This document shows positions 1-4,949 of a stretch of DNA of 6,974 bases, piece after piece (position 1 is the stretch's first letter; the number at the start of each line of letters is the position of its first letter). Source of the DNA: JACKCP01 sp051744925 (GTDB lineage Bacteria; Desulfobacterota; Desulfobacteria; Desulfobacterales; JACKCP01); the NCBI GenBank assembly GCA_051744925.1, contig JBNJDM010000103.1, positions 1 to 6,974 of the forward strand, in the 5' to 3' direction. A program made the translations under genes and the position numbers. Below the pieces are notes generated by a model. That model was not told the DNA's origin, did not search any database, and was given only the letters and a program-made list of their open reading frames with translations.

Positions 1-75
1 CATTGAATTTTTGTTTGCCTGACCAGCAAAATTATTATACAAATTAACCTGCATAAATTTCACCTAGATTTTTCT

Positions 76-100
76 CAAAGCTTTAAATTTAAATGCTTTG
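76..100. repeat. Near-perfect palindrome upstream of minC
   Basis: CAAAGC (76-81) and GCTTTG (95-100) are exact reverse complements. They flank TTTAAATTTAAA, itself a perfect 12-base palindrome, plus one extra T at 94. No T-run follows on either strand, so it does not look like an intrinsic terminator. It lies about 75 bp upstream of the minC promoter -35, a position compatible with a regulator-binding site. Function is unknown. Confidence 0.45.
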
Positions 101-108
101 ATTACAGT

Positions 109-129
109 TGCGGTAAATATTCTGCCGCA
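109..129. repeat. Short GC-rich inverted repeat
   Basis: TGCGGTA (109-115) can pair with TGCCGCA (123-129) across a 7-base loop, with one G-U type pair. The GC-rich stem stands out in a very AT-rich leader. It is not followed by a T-run on either strand and lies upstream of the predicted promoter, so it is more likely a DNA-level element or a remnant than a terminator. Confidence 0.35.
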
Positions 130-176
130 CAGATGAAAAATCAGTATTAAGCCTGAAATAAGAATTTACAATCATC

Positions 177-205
177 TTGACACTTTACCGCCTTTTTTTT
201 ATAAA
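177..205 (+). promoter_or_regulatory. sigma70 promoter of minCDE
   Basis: TTGACA (177-182, perfect -35) is separated by exactly 17 bp from TATAAA (200-205, five of six matches to the -10). The start of transcription would fall near 212, giving a leader of about 55 nt before the ATG at 267. This is the best promoter match upstream of the Min operon. Confidence 0.75.
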
Positions 206-253
206 GTCATGATGCTTTAAAATATTGTTTCTGAAAATTGCAGAACTTACCGT

Positions 254-258
254 TAAGG
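254..258 (+). promoter_or_regulatory. Ribosome binding site deciding the minC start
   Basis: TAAGG lies 8 nt before the ATG at 267. The upstream in-frame TTG at 225 has no purine-rich site before it and lies only about 13 nt from the predicted transcription start. This favours 267 as the true minC start. Confidence 0.65.
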
Positions 259-266
259 TCATAAAA

Positions 267-950
267 ATGTATGATAAATCAGTAGCAGTAAAAGGTGTGG
301 GAGACGGATTCAAACTGATTCCTGAAAAGGATGTGAACAGTGAGAATATAATCGAGGAAACCTCAAAGGCTCTTGAACCTATAAAACACCTTTTAAAAGG
401 TGCTCATATATATATCGACTCTGAAGAAAACAGCTCAGAGTTTGTAAAAATACTTGATGATTTTTTAAAAAACAATTTTTCAGTCGATTCTGTAGCTCCT
501 TTTAAAAATAAGGAGAAAGTAAAAACAGAACATAAAAAAAGATTCAGAACAAGGGAAGCTGAAAGAGGCTGGAAAACCTCAGCAAGCGATGCTTTGATTA
601 TTACCGGAAGGGTCAGATCAGGACAAAAAATCGATACTGAAAAGCATCTTATAATTTATGGTGACGTAAACCCCGGAGCTGAAGTAATTGCAGGCGGAGA
701 TATTCTTATCCTGGGAACACTTTCGGGAACTGCAATAGCAGGCCAGAAACAAGACGACAAATCTGTAATTTTTTCACTCGATTTCAGACCTACCCAGATC
801 CAGATAAACGACATTATAGGTTTGGGAGGAGAAAGAAAAAACAAGAAAGAACCGGAAATAGCTTTTTTAAATGAATCAAGAGAACTTTCAGTAAAAAATT
901 ATCTGGAAGAAAATCCTTTTTCAAAACTTCCATGGCCGGAAGTCAGATAA
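267..950 (+). CDS. minC: Septum site-determining protein MinC
   Basis: MinC is the FtsZ-antagonising inhibitor that MinD recruits to the membrane to block division rings at the poles. With the ATG at 267 the protein has 227 residues, the usual family size. The N-terminal MinC_N domain (about 1-75) begins with a strand containing VKGVGDGFKL. A charged linker (about 78-103) follows. The C-terminal beta-helix domain (about 105-180) carries RSGQ (117-120), the MinD-contacting motif of the family, then GDVNPGAEV (132-140), the IAGGDILILGTLSG segment, and RPTQ (174-177). The last 35 residues form a tail with no recognisable motif. An in-frame TTG at 225 would add 14 residues but lacks a ribosome site. 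It is the first gene of the minCDE operon, 37 nt before minD. The MinC call is secure; the exact start is slightly less so. Confidence 0.95.
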   Translation: MYDKSVAVKGVGDGFKLIPEKDVNSENIIEETSKALEPIKHLLKGAHIYIDSEENSSEFVKILDDFLKNNFSVDSVAPFKNKEKVKTEHKKRFRTREAERGWKTSASDALIITGRVRSGQKIDTEKHLIIYGDVNPGAEVIAGGDILILGTLSGTAIAGQKQDDKSVIFSLDFRPTQIQINDIIGLGGERKNKKEPEIAFLNESRELSVKNYLEENPFSKLPWPEVR

Positions 951-975
951 AAAATAAGACTTTTACCACAAAAAA

Positions 976-980
976 AGAGG
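976..980 (+). promoter_or_regulatory. Ribosome binding site for the TTG start of minD
   Basis: AGAGG lies 7 nt before the TTG at 988. No ATG or GTG is available at the conserved MinD N-terminus, where the Walker A lysine follows within a dozen residues. The site therefore supports TTG as the genuine start codon. Confidence 0.7.
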
Positions 981-987
981 TGCAGAT

Positions 988-1791
988 TTGAAAGGTAAAG
1001 TAATAGTAATAACATCAGGAAAAGGGGGCGTCGGTAAAACAACAACAACCGCCTCCCTTGGAGCTGCAATTGCCTCACTTGGCAAAACATGCGCTGTTGT
1101 AGACATGGATATAGGACTGAGAAACCTCGACGTTGTCATGGGTCTTGAAAACAGAATTGTATATAATGTTGTGGATCTGGCTCATGGAAGATGCCAGGTT
1201 AAGCAGGCTGCAATAAGAGACAGGAAAATCAACGGACTTTATCTGATCCCTGCCTCCCAGAGCGACAATAAAAATGTTTTAAATACCGATGACATGTCAA
1301 GGCTTACAAAAAAGCTTAAAGAGGAATTCGACTATATCCTTATTGACTGTCCTGCAGGAATTGAACAGGGCTTTGAAAACTCTGTAACAGGAGCTGATGA
1401 AGCTGTAGTTGTATGTACTCCCGAAGTTTCTGCTGTAAGAGATGCCGACAGAATAATAGGTCTTTTATATGCAAGATCTATAACACCAAAGCTTATTGTA
1501 AACAGGATAATACCCCATATGGTTGTCAACGGTGATATGCTGAGCCATAAGGATGTTGAAGATGTACTTTCAGTTGAAATGATAGGCCTTGTTGAAATGG
1601 ACGACAGAGTTGTTGCGGCCACAAACACAGGAAGCTATATTATCGATGATAAAACATCCAAAGCAGGACAGGCTTTCACAAGAATTGCCGGAAGAATTAT
1701 GGGAGATACCAGCATTCCGATTCAGGAACCTTCATATGATCAAAAAGGTCTCTGGAACAAAATAAGCTCAAAACTAGGAATGAAAAAATAA
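988..1791 (+). CDS. minD: Septum site-determining protein MinD (ATPase)
   Basis: MinD is a membrane-binding ATPase that dimerises with ATP, carries MinC to the membrane and is released by MinE. The 267-residue length is normal. Visible motifs are the deviant Walker A GKGGVGKTTT (11-20), with signature Lys12 and catalytic Lys17, the switch I segment VVDMDIGLRNLDVVMG (37-52) with Asp39 and Asp41, and the A'' motif DYILIDCPAGIEQG in the middle of the protein. The C-terminal stretch KGLWNKISSKLGMKK is a typical amphipathic membrane-targeting helix with Leu, Trp and Ile on one face and Lys on the other. Translation starts at TTG, with a good ribosome site at 976-980. It lies between minC and minE with short gaps of 37 and 28 nt, so co-transcription is likely. 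Assignment to MinD rather than ParA or Mrp is secure because of the tail and neighbours. Confidence 0.97.
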   Translation: MKGKVIVITSGKGGVGKTTTTASLGAAIASLGKTCAVVDMDIGLRNLDVVMGLENRIVYNVVDLAHGRCQVKQAAIRDRKINGLYLIPASQSDNKNVLNTDDMSRLTKKLKEEFDYILIDCPAGIEQGFENSVTGADEAVVVCTPEVSAVRDADRIIGLLYARSITPKLIVNRIIPHMVVNGDMLSHKDVEDVLSVEMIGLVEMDDRVVAATNTGSYIIDDKTSKAGQAFTRIAGRIMGDTSIPIQEPSYDQKGLWNKISSKLGMKK

Positions 1792-1819
1792 ACTCTTTGT
1801 TGCCCTAAAGGTGTAAATT

Positions 1820-2095
1820 ATGAAGAACGGACTCTTTGGCAGATTATTTGGTTCATCAGGAAAAGAATCATCTAGAGATATTGCAAAAAAAAGGCTTCAG
1901 TTTGCTTTAATATACGATAAGCTTGAAATTTCAGATGAATTGCTGGAATGCCTTCAGCAGGATATTGTAGACGTAATTTCCAAGTATTTTGAAATAGACA
2001 AGGATTCTTTAAAACTTGATATTGAAAGACAGGACGATCTTTCTGCTCTTGTGCTGAACACCCCTATTTTGTCAGCTAAAAAAAATTACGATTAA
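1820..2095 (+). CDS. minE: Cell division topological specificity factor MinE
   Basis: MinE stimulates the MinD ATPase and drives the pole-to-pole oscillation or ring that confines MinCD. The protein has 91 residues, the usual size. Residues 1-12 (MKNGLFGRLFGS) form the amphipathic membrane-binding N-terminus. Residues 19-34 (RDIAKKRLQFALIYDK) match the MinD-contacting segment of the anti-MinCD domain. The region QQDIVDVISKYFEID followed by LKLDIERQDDLSALVLNTPI forms the topological-specificity and dimerisation domain. The ATG at 1820 is preceded by AAAGGTG (1807-1813) at a 6-nt spacing. It is the last gene of minCDE, followed after about 22 nt by a hairpin terminator. Nothing is truncated. 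Confidence 0.95.
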   Translation: MKNGLFGRLFGSSGKESSRDIAKKRLQFALIYDKLEISDELLECLQQDIVDVISKYFEIDKDSLKLDIERQDDLSALVLNTPILSAKKNYD

Positions 2096-2117
2096 AAAAA
2101 AGTTTTATGAGAAGTCA

Positions 2118-2170
2118 ACAGCCTTCAAAGACCGGATAAAAGAATCTGTTTTCCGGTCAGCTGTTTTTTT
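2118..2170 (+). terminator. Intrinsic terminator of minCDE
   Basis: GACCGGA (2130-2136) pairs perfectly with TCCGGTC (2152-2158). An outer helix, ACAGC (2118-2122) with GCTGT (2160-2164), extends it across an asymmetric internal loop. Seven T residues (2164-2170) follow at once. It begins about 22 nt after the minE stop. Read on the minus strand, T-rich sequence comes only about 15 nt past the stem, so it is mainly a rightward terminator. Confidence 0.85.
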
Positions 2171-2182
2171 AAATTAACACCC

Positions 2183-2214
2183 AAAAAATTCAGGTTCTTA
2201 ACAAAGAATCTGAA
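2183..2214 (-). terminator. Terminator of the minus-strand pair, embedded in the CDS end
   Basis: On the minus strand TTCAGATTCTT pairs with AAGAACCTGAA around a TGTT loop, giving ten pairs and one A-C mismatch. Six T residues follow (2188-2183). The stop codon TGA (2192-2190) lies in the 3' arm, so the hairpin overlaps the last codons of the cysteine-rich gene. It faces the minCDE terminator, so the two convergent operons are insulated by separate hairpins within about 100 bp. Confidence 0.7.
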
Positions 2215-3041
2215 ACTTTTTTTATTTTCTCTTTTATATAACCTTCTGCCTCAGCAAGATCTTTTTCATCTTTAATTAATGCATTCACAGAATCAAGAAC
2301 ATAGTAAAATTCCGATTTTCTGCATAATGGATTAATCTTTTCTGTTTTTTCCTGATCTGTAAAAAAATAGTTTGCAGGATGATTTTTTTCTCTTTTAAAC
2401 GGCCATTCAAACTTAAGCCTGAAAACCGATTTTAACAATTCAGATGTCTCAAAATTAATATCTGATATATCTGTTTTGCTTTTTGTATTTTTTTCTATTG
2501 AATCAAAAATTGTATTTATCATTTCAGATTCAGTTACAACAAGCCCGTATTCATAGCTGTCTTCAAAAAGATCCCTTAAGATTATTTTTCTTTGGGGTGA
2601 AACATTAAAATATGTTGAACAAAAATATGAAGCACAGGCAAGGCCGCCGTAAAAACTTAGCCCCCTGAAATCAACACCTGAGTTTTTTTCTGAAAGGGGA
2701 TGAAGAAGACACCCGGGAGTTTCATTATTTTTATCTATAAAACCTGCATAAGGACAGTGGTGAAAATCAGGAAAAGGTTTTTCTCCCATGGCAGAAATTT
2801 TTAAAAGCTCTTTTTCACCGAAATTTAAAATCTCATCCAGATTTCTTCCCGAAGCTTCAAAATTAAGTGTTCTTTGAGCAAGAACTTCATAAAACTGAGT
2901 TACAGATTTATAATTAAAATTGTATATACCACAGCAGGCTCCGCATGACAGGCTTTTATACTGACACAGATAAATTTTACCGGGCACTTTTTTTACATTT
3001 TCCGAAAACTCCTCTTCAACTGCTGAATATGTTAAATTCAT
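2190..3041 (-). CDS. Cysteine-rich YkgJ-like protein, function unknown
   Basis: The protein has 283 residues, no signal peptide and no membrane segment, so it is probably cytoplasmic. It has eight cysteines in the pattern of the YkgJ family, proposed to bind zinc or iron: Cys26, then SCGACC with Cys33, Cys36 and Cys37, then Cys96 (FHHCPY), Cys111 (TPGCLLHP, with His114), and Cys136 and Cys141 (CASYFC). Cys240 lies apart from these. A family metal site using the N-terminal Cys cluster plus the later CPY and CLLHP elements is plausible, but the metal is not known. The C-terminal 100 residues are charged and mostly helical, with no recognised motif. The ATG at 3041 has AGGA (3051-3048) 6 nt upstream. 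It lies inside the end of the HD-domain gene, overlapping by 26 nt, so translational coupling is likely. The family call is moderately sure; the biological role is unknown. Confidence 0.7.
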   Translation of the reverse strand: MNLTYSAVEEEFSENVKKVPGKIYLCQYKSLSCGACCGIYNFNYKSVTQFYEVLAQRTLNFEASGRNLDEILNFGEKELLKISAMGEKPFPDFHHCPYAGFIDKNNETPGCLLHPLSEKNSGVDFRGLSFYGGLACASYFCSTYFNVSPQRKIILRDLFEDSYEYGLVVTESEMINTIFDSIEKNTKSKTDISDINFETSELLKSVFRLKFEWPFKREKNHPANYFFTDQEKTEKINPLCRKSEFYYVLDSVNALIKDEKDLAEAEGYIKEKIKKVSDSLLRT

Positions 3042-3777
3042 TACTTATCCTGTCGTAAAGCCTGTTTCCTATATCTATGCCTATATCTATAAACTCGGGC
3101 CCGTATTTTTTTCCTGTGGGAGTTCTGAATGTATTTCTTATTTCTCTCAAGGCATTTATCCCTTTTTTATAACCGCTTAAAAACTGGGCTGCGGTTATGT
3201 CTGTCTGCTCAATCATTGCCCATAGCATAAATGAAAAATTGTCAGGCCCCCACCTGAATTTATCAGAATCATAAAGAGAATCAGAAAGTACAGAAGCTTC
3301 AAAACTCGGAGGCTCATTATAACTGGAACAAAAAGCTTCATGGTTTGAAATTGCATGAACAATTGACTCTATATTTTGTTCATCTCCAAGCACATAAGGA
3401 AGGTAATTATCTGCATATTCCGCACCTCTTTTTGCATGATCTTTCTGTTTTCTGCATATATCATGGAGAACCCCTGCTGTCTGGGCTATAGCAAGAAGAT
3501 AATCTTCACTTTCCGGTGTTTTTGCTTTTTTCATTTCAGCAACATAAATAACCCCTGCCTCAACAGCCACTTTTTTTGCATGACCTATACCATGCCCGAG
3601 ATTATATTCAAGAATTTCAAAAACATCATTTTTTACTTTTCCCACAAAAGGGTCTGTCTTAAAAAAGTTTTCAGACCTTTTTATAAGCTCTTTATACTCA
3701 TTGTAAAAAGAAGGCTGCCTCGATTCTTTCACAATTTCCACTGCCATCTTTCTTATCTCTTCAAGGACAAGATCCAT
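3016..3777 (-). CDS. HD-domain protein (putative phosphohydrolase)
   Basis: This 253-residue protein carries the metal-binding signature of HD-superfamily phosphohydrolases. Counting from the ATG at 3777, GHGIGHAKKV holds His62 and His66, LHDIC holds the His105-Asp106 pair, KDHAKRGA holds His114, and ISNHEA holds His146. These are followed by a conserved-looking DSDKFRWGPDNF stretch with Asp170 and Asp172. Such proteins usually hydrolyse phosphate esters or nucleotides with a divalent metal, but the substrate cannot be read from the sequence, and no GGDEF, RelA or other partner domain is fused. An in-frame TTG at 3783 would add two residues. The ATG is preferred because AGG (3786-3784) lies 6 nt before it. 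It is the first gene of a two-gene minus-strand operon whose second gene begins within its 3' end. It is divergent from the DUF134 operon. Confidence 0.8.
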   Translation of the reverse strand: MDLVLEEIRKMAVEIVKESRQPSFYNEYKELIKRSENFFKTDPFVGKVKNDVFEILEYNLGHGIGHAKKVAVEAGVIYVAEMKKAKTPESEDYLLAIAQTAGVLHDICRKQKDHAKRGAEYADNYLPYVLGDEQNIESIVHAISNHEAFCSSYNEPPSFEASVLSDSLYDSDKFRWGPDNFSFMLWAMIEQTDITAAQFLSGYKKGINALREIRNTFRTPTGKKYGPEFIDIGIDIGNRLYDRISNEFNIFSS

Positions 3778-3783
3778 ATACAA

Positions 3784-3786
3784 CCT
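3784..3786 (-). promoter_or_regulatory. Ribosome binding site deciding the HD-gene start
   Basis: On the minus strand the core reads CAGG, with AGG at 3786-3784, 6 nt before the ATG at 3777. It directly abuts the upstream TTG at 3783, which is too close for that codon to be used. Confidence 0.5.
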
Positions 3787-3807
3787 GCAATTAAATAGTT
3801 TTTACCG

Positions 3808-3836
3808 ATTATACACTCATAAAATATACACATATT
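3808..3836 (-). promoter_or_regulatory. Possible promoter of the HD/YkgJ-like pair
   Basis: On the minus strand TATAAT (3813-3808) is a perfect -10 hexamer about 30 nt before the ATG at 3777. The hexamer 17 bp upstream (3836-3831, AATATG) is a poor -35, so an activator or a weak promoter would be implied. It is proposed mainly from the -10 and its position. Confidence 0.35.
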
Positions 3837-3919
3837 AAATTAGCATGAGGCTTATTATGTAACAATATATTATTTTCTATCTTTACATAGATAAGCTGTT
3901 CTTTTTTTAAAATCATTTG

Positions 3920-3949
3920 TTGACAAAGACTGAAATGTACACATATTAT
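3920..3949 (+). promoter_or_regulatory. sigma70 promoter of the DUF134/Orp-like operon
   Basis: TTGACA (3920-3925) is a perfect -35, followed after 18 bp by TATTAT (3944-3949), five of six matches to the -10. The expected start of transcription is near 3956, inside the palindrome at 3952-3967. I found no sigma54-type GG/GC promoter in this intergenic region. Confidence 0.65.
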
Positions 3950-3951
3950 TT

Positions 3952-3967
3952 ATGAGCATATGCCCAT
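3952..3967. promoter_or_regulatory. Palindromic candidate operator
   Basis: ATGAGCATATGCCCAT has a perfect GCATATGC core and outer ATG/CAT arms. Fourteen of its 16 positions obey two-fold symmetry; the only break is the A/C pair flanking the core. It covers the predicted transcription start and ends just before the AAAGGAGG ribosome site, a classic position for repression. The DUF134 protein encoded next is the natural candidate to bind it, but this is inference. Confidence 0.55.
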
Positions 3968-3975
3968 AAAGGAGG
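3968..3975 (+). promoter_or_regulatory. Strong ribosome binding site of the DUF134 gene
   Basis: AAAGGAGG is a near-perfect anti-16S complement ending 4 nt before the ATG at 3980. It abuts the palindrome at 3952-3967, so a bound repressor could cover transcription start and leader together. Confidence 0.6.
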
Positions 3976-3979
3976 AGAA

Positions 3980-4324
3980 ATGGTTAGGCCGGTTAAACAA
4001 AGAATGGTGGAATCAAAACCTAAATCAGATTATTTCAAGCCACGGGGAATCCCCTTAAGAATGCTTGAAGAATCGGTTTTATCCATAGATGAGACAGAAG
4101 CTCTGAGACTTGCCGATTTTCTGGGAATGTCCCATGAAGAAGCAGGAAACAATATGGGAGTTTCAAGACAGACTTTCGGGCGAATAATCCAGTCTGCCAG
4201 ACATAAAATTGCAGATGCAGTAATCAACGGCAAAGCAATAAATATAGAAGGCGGAAACTACGAGTTAAAAGAACAAATGGTGCATGGAAAAGGTAAGAGA
4301 AAACGTAAAAGACAAAAATTCTGA
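3980..4324 (+). CDS. DUF134 (UPF0251) helix-turn-helix protein
   Basis: This 114-residue protein matches the DUF134 family, small predicted DNA-binding proteins of anaerobes with a sigma-region-4-like helix-turn-helix. It starts MVRPVKQRMV. Its family core YFKPRGIPLRMLEESVLSIDE is followed by the helix-turn-helix around residues 37-75, including EALRLADF, EEAGNNMGVSRQTFGRII and SARHKIADAV. The strand-like GKAINIEGGNYEL comes next. Many relatives, as I recall them, carry a cysteine near the N-terminus and further Cys/His residues after the core. This protein has no cysteine at all and ends in a polybasic tail, HGKGKRKRKRQKF. It heads the operon with the Orp-like gene 70 nt downstream, and a palindrome covers its own transcription start, so autoregulation is likely. 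The family call is firm; the regulatory role and targets are inferred. Confidence 0.88.
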   Translation: MVRPVKQRMVESKPKSDYFKPRGIPLRMLEESVLSIDETEALRLADFLGMSHEEAGNNMGVSRQTFGRIIQSARHKIADAVINGKAINIEGGNYELKEQMVHGKGKRKRKRQKF

Positions 4325-4355
4325 CAAAAATTAAAACTTTAATTTTTGTTCAGAA
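4319..4355 (+). terminator. Long hairpin after the DUF134 gene; possible attenuator
   Basis: TTCTGA plus CAAAAATTAAA (4319-4335) pairs with TTTAATTTTTG plus TTCAGAA (4338-4355), giving about 17 bp with one bulged base and a very short loop. The DUF134 stop codon lies within the 5' arm. The downstream sequence is not T-rich, although five T residues lie inside the 3' arm. A leaky terminator, an attenuator or an RNA-processing and stability element would each lower expression of the downstream genes relative to the regulator, or protect the upstream message. Confidence 0.45.
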
Positions 4356-4383
4356 ATTTCTTAATAATCATCCTAAAATATAA

Positions 4384-4388
4384 GGAGG
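4384..4388 (+). promoter_or_regulatory. Ribosome binding site deciding the first Orp-like start
   Basis: GGAGG ends 6 nt before the ATG at 4395 but directly touches the ATG at 4389. The downstream ATG is therefore the true start. It also matches the N-terminus (MK-x-A) of the second Orp-like protein at 6703. Confidence 0.8.
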
Positions 4389-4394
4389 ATGGAA

Positions 4395-4949
4395 ATGAAA
4401 ACAGCAATAGCTGCAAAAGGAAAAGACTTAACTTCACAGGTAGACGAACGGTTCGGTAGAGCCGACTTTTTTCTTATAACAGATAAAGACTGCCAGACCA
4501 TTGAAGAAGTGATTGAAAATGTATCAAAAAATGACTCAACCGGAGCAGGCACAGGTGCTGCAAGTCTTGTTGCAGAAAAAGGAGTATCATTTCTTGTGGC
4601 AGGCAATTTAGGGCCTAAAGCCGAAAATGTGATAAGTACTGCCGGTATTAACTTTATAAGCTTTGCAGGAACTGTTTCCGAAGCAATGGAATTTGTCAGA
4701 CAAAACAGCTCTGTACAGCCTGATTCTTTTCAGCCCGGGGCAAAGACTCAAGCAGCTCCATCAGCAGACAGTTTTGATTATCCCCGTGCAGGAAAAGGTA
4801 CAGGACAAGGCCGCGGTATGGGTATGGGACGCGGCATGGGAACAGGCCCTGGCGGCGGAAGAGGACAATGCCGTAATCCCGGAAAAGGACAAGGCCGCGG
4901 AGGTGGCGGCGGCAAAGGAATGGGACGTCAAAACAGCAGGAGGTTTTAA
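4395..4949 (+). CDS. NifX/Orp-fold protein with Gly/Arg/Met-rich tail
   Basis: Residues 1 to about 103 form a dinitrogenase iron-molybdenum-cofactor-binding fold (Pfam Dinitrogenase FeMo-co family), shared by NifX, NafY and the Desulfovibrio orange protein Orp. Markers are MKTAIAAKGKDLTSQVDERFGR at the N-terminus, the glycine-rich GAGTGAASLVAEKGV, and VAGNLGPKA (68-76). A linker rich in Pro, Gln, Ala and Ser (104-130) leads to a low-complexity tail (131-184) made of GxGRGMG-type units with many Gly, Arg, Lys and Met and one Cys. Nitrogenase structural genes are absent, so a role in nitrogen fixation is not supported. Binding of a metal cluster or metal-sulfide species is more likely. The ATG at 4395 is chosen by ribosome-site spacing, giving 184 residues. 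It abuts the first ATPase gene, whose ATG immediately follows its TAA. Compared with the second copy, it lacks both cysteines of the fold (Ala23 for Cys, Leu72 for Cys). Confidence 0.85.
   Translation: MKTAIAAKGKDLTSQVDERFGRADFFLITDKDCQTIEEVIENVSKNDSTGAGTGAASLVAEKGVSFLVAGNLGPKAENVISTAGINFISFAGTVSEAMEFVRQNSSVQPDSFQPGAKTQAAPSADSFDYPRAGKGTGQGRGMGMGRGMGTGPGGGRGQCRNPGKGQGRGGGGGKGMGRQNSRRF
4843..4935 (+). repeat. Low-complexity Gly/Arg-rich coding repeat
   Basis: Imperfect repeats of GGA/GGC-rich codons encode GRGMG, GPGGGRGQ and GQGRGGGGGKGMG units. The local GC content is clearly above the surrounding sequence. The segment is in frame with the first Orp-like gene and forms its tail. Such tracts vary in length between strains through slippage. 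Confidence 0.6.
4938..4943 (+). promoter_or_regulatory. Ribosome binding site of the first ATPase gene
   Basis: AGGAGG is encoded within the last codons of the Orp-like gene and sits 6 nt before the ATG at 4950, which directly follows the TAA. The arrangement implies translational coupling and matched production of the two proteins. Confidence 0.75.

Larger units (their letters stand above)
1..176. other. AT-rich non-coding leader left of minC
   Basis: I see no convincing gene in this stretch on either strand. It is AT-rich and contains two dyad-symmetric elements, listed separately at 76-100 and 109-129. On the minus strand there is a TATAAT hexamer (34-39) with no good -35, and an ATG occupies positions 3-1. 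A divergent gene could therefore begin at the left edge, but no Shine-Dalgarno sequence sits at a proper distance from that ATG. Confidence 0.5.

Noticed and set aside
1..40. Divergent gene starting at the left edge (minus-strand ATG at 3-1)
   Set aside because: Only the start codon would be inside the window, and there is no ribosome site at proper spacing; it cannot be supported.
225..266. Longer MinC starting at TTG 225
   Set aside because: No ribosome site precedes it and it lies about 13 nt after the predicted transcription start; the ATG at 267 has TAAGG at 8 nt and gives a normal MinC length.
899..1090. Minus-strand open frame across the minC-minD junction
   Set aside because: It is antisense to two secure genes, with a composition typical of a shadow frame (Leu runs) and no family resemblance.
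3376..3798. Plus-strand 140-residue open frame opposite the HD-domain gene
   Set aside because: It is rich in Phe, Ile, Cys and His as expected for the complement of a Lys/Glu-rich gene, has no ribosome site, and overlaps a well-supported HD protein.
3784..3979. sigma54 promoter or riboswitch in the divergent intergenic region
   Set aside because: No TGGC-N8-TTGC type element and no conserved riboswitch-like fold could be recognised; a sigma70 promoter fits better.
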